Of a stretch of DNA of 64,000 nucleotides, positions 24,150 to 33,893 are shown piece by piece (position 1 is the stretch's first letter; each line of letters starts with the position of its first letter). Source of the stretch: Buttiauxella izardii (lineage in GTDB: Bacteria; Pseudomonadota; Gammaproteobacteria; Enterobacterales; Enterobacteriaceae); contig NZ_QZWH01000044.1 in assembly GCF_003601925.1 (NCBI RefSeq), positions 62,001 through 126,000 on the forward strand, written 5' to 3'. The position numbers and the translations under genes are program-made. The notes beneath the pieces are model-generated. The model ran no database searches. It was not told the DNA's origin and saw only the letters and a list, made by a program, of their open reading frames with translations.

Positions 24150-24887
24150 TTAGATTAGTGGCTTACGCGCCGCCAGCAGGAAAATCATCGGGCGTTCTTT
24201 TTCTTCATCCAGTGCCGGGTTCTGCGCGATTTGCTCAGCGCTCGGGCCCCATTCATCAAGCTTCTCGATAACAAAACCGCTGGCGATAAGCGCGTTTATC
24301 CAGCTCGAAAGTTTGCGATGCTGTTTCTTCACGCCATCGGCAAACCAGTTGCTGATCCGCACGCCTTCTTGCTGATAATGATTCACCGGCCAGGATTTTT
24401 GCCCGCTCTGATCGGTTACCCAGCCTTGTTGCAACGCTGCGGTATAAATCGGATGTTCTGCCGAAAACACCAGCATACCGCCGGGAATCAGCGCCTGATA
24501 AAGCGTGGCGAAAAGCGCTGGAATATTTTCCAGATAATGCAGTGCCAGCGAGCTGTAAAACAGGTCGACACTTTGGTCGTTCAACTGCAATTTCTCAAGA
24601 TCTTCACGGCGATAAACGATGCCTTCGCCCGTCGTCATTTGCTCGGCCTTTTCCAGCATTTTCAATGAGACATCCAGACCCAGGACATTTTCCGCGCCAT
24701 TGTCGCGGGCGTAACGGCAAAACCAACTGTAACCGCAGCCTAAATCCACCACGGTTTTGCCCTGTAGCGACGGCAATAAGGTTTGCATGGTTGCCCATTC
24801 TGGGGCGCCATCTAACCCTTTTATTGAGCGGTCGAGCGTCGCGTAGCCTTCAAAAAAGGCCGGGTTATCATAGATATTCTGTGTCAT
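24150..24887 (-). CDS. Class I SAM-dependent methyltransferase
   Basis: A 245-residue protein with the SAM-binding motif VVDLGCGYSWFCRYA (about residue 46), the acidic residue of motif II (VLGLDVSLKMLEKA), and YSSLALHYLENI (motif IV region), as in the UbiE/Methyltransf_11 group. The ATG at 24887 (MTQNIYDN) follows CAGGAGTT. The substrate cannot be told. It is not part of the E. coli K-12 yoh cluster and stands alone between yohP and mdtQ. Confidence 0.85.
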   Translation of the reverse strand: MTQNIYDNPAFFEGYATLDRSIKGLDGAPEWATMQTLLPSLQGKTVVDLGCGYSWFCRYARDNGAENVLGLDVSLKMLEKAEQMTTGEGIVYRREDLEKLQLNDQSVDLFYSSLALHYLENIPALFATLYQALIPGGMLVFSAEHPIYTAALQQGWVTDQSGQKSWPVNHYQQEGVRISNWFADGVKKQHRKLSSWINALIASGFVIEKLDEWGPSAEQIAQNPALDEEKERPMIFLLAARKPLI

Positions 24888-25145
24888 TGCAACTCCTGTT
24901 CGCAAAGCCGTAAGTGGCAGAAGAAGTTTAGTGAAGTTATTTAGCAGGGGGAAGATTTATGGCTGATGACATATTGATTGGGGAAATATAATAACGGTAG
25001 TTATTTATCGTCTACATATAATAATTCAGATAAACTAGTTTCAAATTGTTTCCCTTATTAACTTCATGTGTATTGCCACTGATACCTAAACTTTTGCCGG
25101 GTGGAATGCGTAACCTGAGTCCTTTCTTTTACTCTGTGGCTACTT

Positions 25146-26594
25146 ATGACTTCCTCACGTTTCCCTCTCGCGGCGACTGGCGTCGCGTTAATGCTCGTTT
25201 TGTCCGGCTGTGCGCCAATGCACAATGACGATGCTCCTCTCGCACAAAAAACTCCTCCACAAAAGCTGGATACCCCACTTCCTCCTGAACTGGCGCATGG
25301 TTGGCCGGGCAGCGACTGGTGGCGCGATTATCACGACAGCCAGATTAATACGTTGGTCGAACGCTCCCTGAAAGACTCCCCAGATTTGGCCGTGGTGCAG
25401 CAACGCATCAAGCTTGCGCAGGCGCAGACACAAATGCAGGAAGCCAGCGATGGCCCGCAGATGGATTTCTCCGCCAACGTTGAGCGCCAGAAAATGTCTC
25501 AGGAAGGGGTGATGGGGCCGTTCGCCTTGACTGACCCGGCGGCTGGCACCACTGGCCCGTATTACACCAACGGTAACTTTGGGCTGACGGCGAGTTGGGA
25601 TTTAGATTTGTGGGGCAAAAATCGCTCGGAAGTGGAAGCGAAAGTCGGCGTCATGAGAGCGAAACAGGCCGAGCTTGCCCAGGCCAAACAGGTGATTTCG
25701 GCAAATGTCGTGCGTCTGTACTGGGATATGCAAACGCTACTGGCGTTAAAAGATGTCAAACAACAAACCCTCGCGGCACAGAAAAATATCGTTGATGTTG
25801 AGACACACCTTTATGCACAAGGGATCAACTCATCGGTTGACGACGTTGAACCGAATATTGATTTTGTGAAAACCCAGCAGCAGCTCGATGACATAGAAGG
25901 GCGCATTAACATCGCGAAGGCGCAGCTTGCCGCCATTACCGGCGATGCCCATGCGGCCTCAAATATCAAACGCGTTGCGCTGCCAAAAGTGAAATCAAGC
26001 GTGCCGGAAAATATGGGCTATGAATTGCTGGCGCGCCGCCCGGATCTTCAGGAAGCGCACTGGTATATCGAATCTTCGCTGAGCAGCGTTGATGCCGCAA
26101 AAGCCGCGTTTTACCCGGATGTGAATTTAAGCGCCTTCTTGCAAAATGATGCGCTGCACCTGAGCGATTTGTTCCGCGGTTCGGCACAACAAATGGGCAT
26201 TATTGGCGGCTTCACGTTGCCAATCTTCGACAGTGGCCGACTGAACGCCAACCTCGATATTGTGCGTGCCGAGAGCAATTTGTCGATTGCCAGCTACAAC
26301 AAAGCGGTGGTCGGCGCGGTCAATGATGTTGAAAAAGCGGCCAGCCAGTTGAACGCCGTGGCGGCTGAAAACCAGCACCAGACCACCATCTTACAAGGCA
26401 CGCATAAACTCAAAACCCTTGCCCAGGCGCGTTATAAAGCCGGTGTGATTTCAGGGGCGCGTTTAAGCGCAGCCACTTTGCCGGAGCTGTCAGAACAGGC
26501 GAAAGCGATTCAACTCCACGGGCAGTGGCTTAACGCTGACGTGCAGTTAATCTCCGCGTTAGGCGGCGGCTACCACCCGTCTGGAAAGGCATAG
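25146..26594 (+). CDS. mdtQ: RND-type outer-membrane efflux lipoprotein MdtQ
   Basis: A 482-residue TolC/NodT-family outer-membrane channel. The signal peptide ends in the lipobox LSGC (Cys22). Two OEP repeats follow (SWDLDLWGKNRSEVEA; then RRPDLQEAHWYIESSLSSVD and FTLPIFDSGRLNANL), with long coiled coils. Position beside yohF and dusC-region genes identifies it as MdtQ, which is a disrupted gene in E. coli K-12; here it is intact. No inner-membrane pump is encoded beside it. Confidence 0.9.
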   Translation: MTSSRFPLAATGVALMLVLSGCAPMHNDDAPLAQKTPPQKLDTPLPPELAHGWPGSDWWRDYHDSQINTLVERSLKDSPDLAVVQQRIKLAQAQTQMQEASDGPQMDFSANVERQKMSQEGVMGPFALTDPAAGTTGPYYTNGNFGLTASWDLDLWGKNRSEVEAKVGVMRAKQAELAQAKQVISANVVRLYWDMQTLLALKDVKQQTLAAQKNIVDVETHLYAQGINSSVDDVEPNIDFVKTQQQLDDIEGRINIAKAQLAAITGDAHAASNIKRVALPKVKSSVPENMGYELLARRPDLQEAHWYIESSLSSVDAAKAAFYPDVNLSAFLQNDALHLSDLFRGSAQQMGIIGGFTLPIFDSGRLNANLDIVRAESNLSIASYNKAVVGAVNDVEKAASQLNAVAAENQHQTTILQGTHKLKTLAQARYKAGVISGARLSAATLPELSEQAKAIQLHGQWLNADVQLISALGGGYHPSGKA

Positions 26595-26659
26595 CAAACG
26601 CGAATCTTCCACCACCTCCTATAATTAAAAGCTGATTTGAAAATGGCCGGGAGGGGTGG

Positions 26660-27433
26660 ATGAGCACTGCAAATAAAGTTGTTATCGTCACGGCGGCAGA
26701 TTCAGGCATCGGCAAGAAATGTGCGCTGATGCTGGCCGAGCAGGGGTTTGATGTCGGTATCACCTGGCATTCTGACGAGCAAGGCGCGCAAGAAACCGCG
26801 CGTCAGGTCAGAGGTTTTGGCAGGCGAGCCGAAACCGTGCAACTCGATTTAGCCAATCTTCCAGACGGTGCGGCAGGTATTGATGAGCTGATTGCGCGCT
26901 TCGGGCGCGTCGATGCGCTAATCAATAACGCCGGGGCGATGAGTAAAAATGCGTTTCTGGATGTCACTCTCGATGAGTGGCGAAAGCTGTTTACGGTGGA
27001 TGTCGACGGCGCATTTATCTGTTCACAAAAAGTCGCCCGCGCCATGGTGGCGCAAGGTCACGGTGGGCGCATTGTGAATATCACTTCTGTTCATGAACAC
27101 ACGCCGCTGCCCGATGCCTGCGCCTATACCGCCGCGAAACATGCGCTTGGCGGGCTGACGAAATCAATGGCGATGGAGTTGGTGCATCACAAAATTCTGG
27201 TGAATGCGGTTGCGCCAGGCGCTGTCGCCACGCCAATGAATAACATGAGCGAAGGCGACGGAGCCAAAAGCAAAATCCCTGAAATCCCGCTGGGGCGAGC
27301 AGGGGAAACGGAAGAAATTGCGAGCCTGGTCGCATGGTTATGTTCTGACAGCGCGAGTTACACCACCGGGCAATCGTTTATTGTTGATGGCGGCTTTATG
27401 TTCGCCAACCCTCACTTCAAACCCAAAGGCTAA
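26660..27433 (+). CDS. yohF: Short-chain dehydrogenase YohF
   Basis: A 257-residue classical SDR oxidoreductase with a Rossmann fold. The cofactor loop is TAADSGIGKK (variant of TGxxxGIG), and NNAG is at about residue 92. The catalytic Ser is in NITSVHEH, and the Tyr/Lys pair is in AYTAAKHALGG. The C-terminal VDGG motif is present. The physiological substrate is unknown. It follows mdtQ by 65 bp and is convergent with yohD, overlapping by 4 bp. Confidence 0.9.
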   Translation: MSTANKVVIVTAADSGIGKKCALMLAEQGFDVGITWHSDEQGAQETARQVRGFGRRAETVQLDLANLPDGAAGIDELIARFGRVDALINNAGAMSKNAFLDVTLDEWRKLFTVDVDGAFICSQKVARAMVAQGHGGRIVNITSVHEHTPLPDACAYTAAKHALGGLTKSMAMELVHHKILVNAVAPGAVATPMNNMSEGDGAKSKIPEIPLGRAGETEEIASLVAWLCSDSASYTTGQSFIVDGGFMFANPHFKPKG

Positions 27434-27999
27434 TCTTCATCTTTGCTCTCGCGGCGTTTGAACCAGTAACGCGCCAGCCACACCAGGGCAATCACGCCCA
27501 GCAGCCAAATCCAGTGCTTAAGATGTTGGTCCAGGTTATGCAGCCATGGGCCAACCACTTCGCCACCGACATAGCCGAGCGTGGTAAAAAGCGTTGCCCA
27601 AATGATTGCGCCAATAATGTTAAGCGGCAGAAAAATCTTCGGCGGCAGGCGACTGGCGCCAATCAAAATCGGGCCAATCACGCGGAACCCATACATAAAA
27701 CGCGAGCCAATCACGAACCAATACGGGTGGCGATTTATCAACCGCTGTGCTTTATTGATTTTCTTTTGATGCTTCTTAAAACGCTCTTTAATTGAGCCAC
27801 CAAAACGACGGCCAATCAGATACAACAGTTGATCGCCAATCATTCCGCCAAGCGCCACAGAAAGCACCACCAGCGGGAATTTCAACAGCCCCTGATGCGC
27901 CGCAACGCCGCCCAGCAGCGTGATGGTTTCCCCTTCGGCCATACTGCCAATAACGAGCGCGGCATAACCGTAATGCTCAATCAGATTATTAATATCCAC
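27430..27999 (-). CDS. yohD: DedA-family membrane protein YohD
   Basis: A 189-residue inner-membrane protein of the DedA/VTT family, now linked to lipid (undecaprenyl-phosphate or phospholipid) flipping. Diagnostic blocks are GSMAEGETITLLGG, ALGGMIGDQLLYLIGRRFGG, and SRFMYGFRVIGPILIGASR. The start is GTG at 27999, the only in-frame start before an upstream stop, matching the E. coli N-terminus MDxNxLI. AGGAG lies about 13 bp upstream, rather far. Confidence 0.92.
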   Translation of the reverse strand: MDINNLIEHYGYAALVIGSMAEGETITLLGGVAAHQGLLKFPLVVLSVALGGMIGDQLLYLIGRRFGGSIKERFKKHQKKINKAQRLINRHPYWFVIGSRFMYGFRVIGPILIGASRLPPKIFLPLNIIGAIIWATLFTTLGYVGGEVVGPWLHNLDQHLKHWIWLLGVIALVWLARYWFKRRESKDED

Positions 28000-28051
28000 A
28001 GTAAATTATGTAACTCCTTGTTGTTGCTCATTATCAGTATAGACCTTGCCG

Positions 28052-29278
28052 CTACTCCATTCTCAATGTGGTTGATCTTAGTTTTACCCAGCGTCCACTT
28101 AACGACAGCATAACGATCAGCATAAATCCTGCGCCGCTGAACAGATAAAGTGTGTGCGTCACCCCAAAATGCTGGGCGCTATAGCCCGCACCTACAGAAA
28201 CAACCGAGGTGACGATCATCTGCCAGCGGTAGCTTTTGGCCATGGCTGCGGCAACCAGATTTTCATCAAACTTTTGCAAAAGGCTGTAAACCGCCAGCGA
28301 AAAAACGACATTCGAGAAAACATGGGCGGTAAAGATCAGTATTAACGCCAGATAGTGTGATGGCACAAAGGGAACCAGCCCGTAGCAAGCAATAAAGATA
28401 AACAGGCAACCGAGCAGGAGCACGTTGCTATTGCTGTATTTTTCGAACTTCTCAGGATTAAGAATGAGAGGGCCAACTAATTGCCCGAGGCTGCGGGCGA
28501 AAAGTAATGCCAGCGCCATGCGGTGCGCCTCATGGGTAGAAAACGTGGCGGGAACCAGGGTTGGCAACAGAGACATTGCAGGCGCTGCGGCAAAGGCCAG
28601 CAACGGTAAAAGCAAAATTGTCCGCCGCTGCGAAGGGGAGATCGAGCGCCAACTGATTTTTGCCCCAGATGCGCAAATCACCATAAATGTTTGGCGGAAC
28701 CGTGATTTAGCCAGCATCAGTAATATCAACGCAACAGCAAAGCTGCCCAGGTCGATAAACAGCAAAGTAATAACGCTGACCTGCCCCAGAAATATCAGCC
28801 CGAGCCCAACGCCAAATATTACATTGCAGGCAAATACAAAGGTTTCAAGTGCGGTCGCAGCCGGTAGCTCTTTTTCGCTAAGCCCTGTTTTGAATATTTT
28901 ACTGATGGCCGGAAATGTCATGCCGATGGTAAATGCGGATACGGTCTGCGCGATAAAAAATAGCGTGATAGATCCATTCATCACCGCGCTAAAAGGGGCG
29001 GCAAGTCCTAAAAGCCCGAGGCATTCGCCCGCGATCAGAATCCAAAAAGGGCTTCCACTGCGGCAAAATCGTTCACCGATGAGACTGCCGATAAAACCGG
29101 GAGCCGTCGACAAAACATAGGCGATAGCAAGTGAAGTGGCTGGTGCAGACAGACGAATGAGTTCGCTGAAAATAACGATATAGGTAATGCCATTCCCGAT
29201 TGAGGAAACGACAAAAGACAAGCCGAGTAATTGCAGCCACGGCTTTCCCGCCAGGGCCTGGTAAAGTGCTTTTAGCAT
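28052..29278 (-). CDS. MFS transporter
   Basis: A 408-residue major facilitator with about 12 hydrophobic segments and a central loop near residues 190-215. The N-terminal half (GNGITYIVIFSELIRLSAPA) and GERFCRSGS, the loop between helices 2 and 3, resemble the MFS_3/enterobactin-exporter-like group of drug or metabolite exporters. The substrate is unknown. It interrupts the E. coli order yohD-yohC, and the DNA looks more A+T-rich than its flanks, suggesting acquisition. Confidence 0.82.
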   Translation of the reverse strand: MLKALYQALAGKPWLQLLGLSFVVSSIGNGITYIVIFSELIRLSAPATSLAIAYVLSTAPGFIGSLIGERFCRSGSPFWILIAGECLGLLGLAAPFSAVMNGSITLFFIAQTVSAFTIGMTFPAISKIFKTGLSEKELPAATALETFVFACNVIFGVGLGLIFLGQVSVITLLFIDLGSFAVALILLMLAKSRFRQTFMVICASGAKISWRSISPSQRRTILLLPLLAFAAAPAMSLLPTLVPATFSTHEAHRMALALLFARSLGQLVGPLILNPEKFEKYSNSNVLLLGCLFIFIACYGLVPFVPSHYLALILIFTAHVFSNVVFSLAVYSLLQKFDENLVAAAMAKSYRWQMIVTSVVSVGAGYSAQHFGVTHTLYLFSGAGFMLIVMLSLSGRWVKLRSTTLRME

Positions 29279-29560
29279 GATGTTTTCCGTAAAAATCCAA
29301 TAAGTATGCGTTTCTCAACGGGTTGAGAAATAACGAAGTCATCGTGTGACGACAGGCTCATTGGTTACGGAACTACATCGGGAACATTCCTGGAACGAAG
29401 AATAGGTAGGTTATTTAAATATGACGCTTTTACCGTTTCGTCAACGTAGCGGCATTAAAATCGCGCACCCGTTCACCTCACTTATTTTCAACCGATTAAA
29501 AAACAATCTACCGCTGTGCATTATACTTTGACTGTGCTCACTCGTTTGTCAGGAGGCGTT

Positions 29561-30148
29561 ATGAGTCATGTCTGGGGATTATTCTCCCATCCAAATCGTG
29601 AAATGCAGACCATAAAACGCGAGAACGAAACGGTATCGCATCACTACACGCACCATGTGCTTATCATGGCGGCCATTCCGGTTATCTGTGCGTTTATCGG
29701 CACAACCCAAATTGGCTGGAACTTTGGTGACGGTACGTTCGTTCAATTATCGATGTTTACCGGATTCTATTTAGGCGTACTGTTTTATGCACTGATGTTG
29801 GCAGGCGTTGCCGTGATGGGGCGCGTGATCTGGTGGATGGCGCGAAATTATCCGCATCGCCCGTCACTGGCTCGTTGCATGGTGTTTGCGGGTTATGTCG
29901 CCACACCGCTGTTTTTGAGTGGCCTGGTGGCACTTTATCCGCTGGTGTGGCTGTGCGTGCTGGTGGGTGCGGCAGCATTAATCTACACCGGATACCTGTT
30001 GTACGTTGGTGTGCCTGAGTTTTTGGGCATCAATAAAGAAGAGGGAATGAGCTTTTCCAGCTCAACGCTCGCCATTGGTGTGCTGGTACTGGAAGTGTTA
30101 CTGGCCCTGAGTGTAATTCTCTGGGGTTATGGATATCGACTATTCTGA
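29561..30148 (+). CDS. yohC: Yip1-family inner-membrane protein YohC
   Basis: A 195-residue protein, the length of E. coli YohC, with five hydrophobic segments and the Yip1-domain motifs SHVWGLFSHPNREMQ and YLLYVGVPEFLGI. The ATG at 29561 has the excellent site AGGAGGCG; the longer frame from 29516 is not supported. Function is unknown. Confidence 0.92.
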   Translation: MSHVWGLFSHPNREMQTIKRENETVSHHYTHHVLIMAAIPVICAFIGTTQIGWNFGDGTFVQLSMFTGFYLGVLFYALMLAGVAVMGRVIWWMARNYPHRPSLARCMVFAGYVATPLFLSGLVALYPLVWLCVLVGAAALIYTGYLLYVGVPEFLGINKEEGMSFSSSTLAIGVLVLEVLLALSVILWGYGYRLF

Positions 30149-30180
30149 TAATTGTTACGAATCAATTGTGGCAGTTTTCC

Positions 30181-30216
30181 GGGGCGTCAGAGTATTATGC
30201 TGGCGCCCCGTTCTAT
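30181..30216 (+). terminator. Terminator after yohC
   Basis: The perfect 10-bp stem GGGGCGTCAG / CTGGCGCCCC (one G-T pair) has the loop AGTATTATG and a T-rich tail. Confidence 0.75.
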
Positions 30217-30285
30217 TCTATTCATTCATCAAGAGAATAGATTTGCGGGCACATAAAATAATTGAATACTTACAGAAGTGTCACC

Positions 30286-31236
30286 ATGCCGACAAAAATC
30301 CGTCTCTCGTTGCTCAGCCTTGCGCTGATGATTGCCGTACCATTCGCTTCCCAGGCCGCGAATAAAGCTTCAGTTGCCTCGACAACACAACAGTCTGCCG
30401 GGCAGGAAATTGCCTCCGGTAGCGCCATGATTGTCGATTTGCAGACGAACAAAGTTCTCTATTCCAGCCACCCGGATTTAGTCCGTCCGATCGCCTCAAT
30501 CACCAAATTGATGACCGCGATGGTAGTGCTGGATGCCAAATTGCCGATGGATGAAATGCTGAGTATCGACATCAGCCAGACGCCCGAAATGAAAGGCATC
30601 TATTCCCGCGTACGCCTGAACAGCAAAATCAGCCGTAAAGACATGATGCTGCTGGCATTAATGTCATCGGAAAATCGTGCTGCTGCCAGCCTTGCGCACC
30701 ATTATCCGGGCGGCTATAACGCATTTATTCGCGCGATGAATGCGAAAGCGAAATCTCTTGGCATGACCCACACGCGCTATGTCGAGCCGACGGGGTTATC
30801 GATTAAGAACGTTTCCACGGCGCGTGATTTGTCCAAATTGCTGATTGCCTCGAAGCAATATCCGCTGCTTGGCCAGTTGAGCACCACCAAAGAAGATATG
30901 GCGACCTTTGCCAACCCGGCGTATACGCTGCCGTTCCGTAACACCAACCATTTGGTTTATAACAACAAGTGGAATATTCAGCTGACCAAAACCGGCTTTA
31001 CGAACAATGCTGGCCATTGTTTAGTGATGCGCACCATGATTAACAATCGCCCGGTGGCATTGGTGGTTCTGGACGCATTCGGTAAATACACCCACTTCGC
31101 GGATGCAAACCGTCTGCGTAACTATTTGGAAAGCGGCAAAGTAACGCCAGTTCCGGGGTCGGCTCTGGCTTATAAAAAGCAAAAAGCGGCGCAAATGGCG
31201 AGTAACAGTACGCAGGGTAATGCGTTAGACGATTAA
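30286..31236 (+). CDS. pbpG: D-alanyl-D-alanine endopeptidase (PBP7)
   Basis: A periplasmic penicillin-binding protein that cleaves peptidoglycan cross-links. The signal peptide ends near FASQA-A (residue 24). Active-site motifs: SITK (Ser71/Lys74), SEN in MSSENRAA, and KTG in [12 protein letters not shown]. The ATG at 30286 (MPTKIRLS) aligns with E. coli PbpG; an in-frame ATG at 30262 would place MNTYRSVT in front of the signal peptide. It is convergent with the GNAT gene, 5 bp apart. Confidence 0.95.
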   Translation: MPTKIRLSLLSLALMIAVPFASQAANKASVASTTQQSAGQEIASGSAMIVDLQTNKVLYSSHPDLVRPIASITKLMTAMVVLDAKLPMDEMLSIDISQTPEMKGIYSRVRLNSKISRKDMMLLALMSSENRAAASLAHHYPGGYNAFIRAMNAKAKSLGMTHTRYVEPTGLSIKNVSTARDLSKLLIASKQYPLLGQLSTTKEDMATFANPAYTLPFRNTNHLVYNNKWNIQLTKTGFTNNAGHCLVMRTMINNRPVALVVLDAFGKYTHFADANRLRNYLESGKVTPVPGSALAYKKQKAAQMASNSTQGNALDD

Positions 31237-31241
31237 AAGAT

Positions 31242-31793
31242 TTATGGCAGCGTCCGATCTCCATCGTTAAGCGGACGCTGCATAATCAACGTATCGCGCC
31301 ATGCGCCCAACTTGAACCCCACACTTTGCAACAGCCCGGCCACTTCAAAACCCAACTGCTTATGCAGACGACATGAACCGGTGTTGTTTTCGCCGTCGCC
31401 AATAATCGCCACCATTTGCCGCCACGGGCCTTGCTCACAGCGCTCTATCAACTGGTTCAATAACTCACTTCCCACACCCTGGCCCGTCATGCTGGCGTCG
31501 ATATAAACCGAATCTTCAAGGGTAAAACGGTAAGCAGGACGCGGACGATAAACCGTCGCGTAGCAATAACCCACCACAATGCCGCTATGCAAAGCCACCA
31601 GCCACGGCAGCTCCTGATCGCGAACCGCTTGCAGCCGTTCAGCCATTTGAGCTTGTGTTGGGGGGATTTCTTCAAAAGAACCCCGGCCATGCAGCACATG
31701 CCATTCATAAATAGCCGTAATGGCCGGGATATCATCGGGCGTGGCATCACGAACCTGCAACCGCGCCTGGGGGAATGTTTCGAGCACTGACAT
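31242..31793 (-). CDS. GNAT-family N-acetyltransferase (phosphinothricin-type)
   Basis: A 183-residue acetyltransferase resembling the phosphinothricin/methionine sulfoximine group (MnaT-like). It shows the N-terminal VRDATPDDIPAITAIYEWHV, LEDSVYIDASMTGQGVGSEL (acetyl-CoA pyrophosphate loop Q-G-V-G-S), and the late HKQLGFEVAGLLQSVGFKLG. The ATG at 31793 follows AGGAGCGAG; the open frame upstream is contributed by a REP element. It is absent between dld and pbpG in E. coli K-12. Confidence 0.87.
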   Translation of the reverse strand: MSVLETFPQARLQVRDATPDDIPAITAIYEWHVLHGRGSFEEIPPTQAQMAERLQAVRDQELPWLVALHSGIVVGYCYATVYRPRPAYRFTLEDSVYIDASMTGQGVGSELLNQLIERCEQGPWRQMVAIIGDGENNTGSCRLHKQLGFEVAGLLQSVGFKLGAWRDTLIMQRPLNDGDRTLP

Positions 31794-31818
31794 CTCTCGC
31801 TCCTGTACCAAAATATTT

Positions 31819-31877
31819 GTAGGTCGGATAAGCGCAGCGTCATCCGACAAGACTGGCGCTATCGCTTATCCCCCTAC
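31819..31877. repeat. REP-type palindrome pair upstream of the GNAT gene
   Basis: GTAGGTCGGATAAGCGCAGC ending GTCATCCGAC (31819-31848) and GGCGCTATCGCTTATCCCCC ending TAC (31855-31877) match the REP copies at 1638 and 57052. Confidence 0.82.
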
Positions 31878-31954
31878 AACACCTGTTCAGCGACCTAATC
31901 TAGTACTAAAAATAGTCTAAACATAGCCCCTGTTCTGGTGGTTGACACCCTCAC

Positions 31955-33700
31955 TCAATGGTGGTCGTGGTGATGCGTATGGCTACAAGTTTGCTCTTCC
32001 CAACATTTATGCTTTGTGGTTTTACCAATGCCAGGGTTCATGCTGTTGGTTGGGTCATTGGCCTTATAAAACTGTTTTAAGCTATCCGGCGCTTCGTACA
32101 AATGCCCGACGTTGTGTTCTGCCGGATATTGCGCGCCGCGCGTGCGCAGTAGAGCAAGCATCTGCTCTTTCAGCACGTGGGCATCTACACCTTTTTTAAC
32201 GATGTAATCCTGATGGAAAACGTGGCACATAAAGTGACCGTAATACAGGCTGTGGCTAATCTGGCTGCTGATTTCCGGCGGTAATTGCTCGAACCATTCC
32301 TGATCGTTACGACGCAGGGCGATATCCAGCGCCAGAATATCTTCCACTTCGTCGGCGTGAACCGCGTGATAACGCACGGCAGCCCCGGCGGCGGCAAAAC
32401 GATGCAAGAATGCTTTTGCCCCTTCGGTTGGCGTGCAGACAAAAAAGTCACCTTCAGCCTGTTGGAAGTAGCTTTCCAGCCAGTTGCGCGCCTCAGCAAT
32501 CCCTTCGCCGGACATTTTCAGCAGTAGATGATGCTCGTATTTGCTGCGCCACTCATTCATGCGCGGCGGCAAATGGCTCGGGCACCAGCCGCTCAAGCGT
32601 TGCATCACGCGGTCGGTAAAGTGCGGTTTAACAAACGGGACTTTTTCAAACCACGCGTCGGCGCGGCCTTTCAGGGTGAAGAACAACGGCATTTTGTCGG
32701 TGCCGAGTTTGTCGATCATCATAAAAGTGTCTTTGCCATACACTTCGGCAATATCGTAAATATCGCGGTGCATGTATTCGCCCGCGACTGGCAGGTTTTC
32801 AAAGTTAGCCAGAATATGACGGCGGAGCTCAGTCAGCACTTCCGGTTGATTGGTGCCGATGTAAAACACTTCATTTTGCTTTTCGGCGACAAAAGTATCG
32901 AGGCGTACCGCAAAAACAGCCAGTTTCCCGGCGCACCCGGACGCTTCAAACAGGCGGCTTGGGTCGGCGTTAAAGCGCGATGGCGTGTCGGCGTCTACAT
33001 CACGCACGCGTTCGGCGTAATCTTTATCGGAAGCCTGGCGTTGGTCATGTAGCACGTTTTCAGGCTTCACTCGTTCGTCGTCGAGCTTGCCGAGAATTTG
33101 TTCCGGCGTGACGCCCAAATCAATCCCCAGATGGTTGACCAGGGTTAATTTGCCTTGCTCATCAATGCGCGCATACAGCGCCATTTCGGTATACGCCGGG
33201 CCGCGTTTCACCAGCGAACCGCCGGAGTTATTACAAATGCCGCCGATCACCGACGCGCCAATACACGATGAACCAATCACCGAATGCGGCTCGCGCCCCA
33301 GCGGTTTCAGGGCTTTTTCAAGTTGATACAACGTGCTGCCAGGGAAGGCCAGAACCTGCTTGCCGCCATCGAGCAGTTGCATTTTATCCAGGCGCAGGGT
33401 GCTGATAATCACAATTTCGCGGTCGTAATCATTGCCGTTCGGCGTTGAGCCTTCGGTCAGCCCGGTATTCGCCGCCTGCATCAAAATGATTTTGTCGGTA
33501 CTGACGCACAAACTCAGCACGCGCCATAACTCCAGCAACGTGCCGGGGAAAACCACCGCCAGCGCGTCGCCCTGACCGGAGCGGAAGCCTTTGCGATAGC
33601 GCGCCGTTTTTGCCGCATCGGTTAATACATGTGAGCTGCCAACCAGGCGGTTTAATTCATTAATAAAGGTCTGTTTTTGAGTATCGGTAGGGTTAGGCAT
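31955..33700 (-). CDS. dld: Respiratory D-lactate dehydrogenase (quinone)
   Basis: A peripheral membrane FAD enzyme oxidising D-lactate to pyruvate and feeding electrons to quinone. It has 581 residues, against 571 in E. coli. The FAD-binding PCMH domain has AANTGLTEGSTPNG and PHSVIGSSCIGASVIGGICN; the C-terminal substrate and membrane domain follows (ESYFQQAEGDFFVC, MNPGIGKTT). The protein ends in a His-rich tail (HTHHHDHH), slightly longer than usual. It is divergent from bglX. Confidence 0.95.
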   Translation of the reverse strand: MPNPTDTQKQTFINELNRLVGSSHVLTDAAKTARYRKGFRSGQGDALAVVFPGTLLELWRVLSLCVSTDKIILMQAANTGLTEGSTPNGNDYDREIVIISTLRLDKMQLLDGGKQVLAFPGSTLYQLEKALKPLGREPHSVIGSSCIGASVIGGICNNSGGSLVKRGPAYTEMALYARIDEQGKLTLVNHLGIDLGVTPEQILGKLDDERVKPENVLHDQRQASDKDYAERVRDVDADTPSRFNADPSRLFEASGCAGKLAVFAVRLDTFVAEKQNEVFYIGTNQPEVLTELRRHILANFENLPVAGEYMHRDIYDIAEVYGKDTFMMIDKLGTDKMPLFFTLKGRADAWFEKVPFVKPHFTDRVMQRLSGWCPSHLPPRMNEWRSKYEHHLLLKMSGEGIAEARNWLESYFQQAEGDFFVCTPTEGAKAFLHRFAAAGAAVRYHAVHADEVEDILALDIALRRNDQEWFEQLPPEISSQISHSLYYGHFMCHVFHQDYIVKKGVDAHVLKEQMLALLRTRGAQYPAEHNVGHLYEAPDSLKQFYKANDPTNSMNPGIGKTTKHKCWEEQTCSHTHHHDHH

Positions 33701-33893
33701 TTATCCGCTCCTTGGGAAAATATTGACGACTACAAGCATAGCTCGCAAATCGGTAATGAATCTTCTGAAACGTTCGGAAAATCAGCAGATAACACCGAAG
33801 CGACTCTTCTTACCGCTGTAACCTTGTGGCACACTGCACGTCTTATCACTTCGTGCTGCCCGCTGTGGCGGCCTGAGCAAGAGAGTAATGTCG

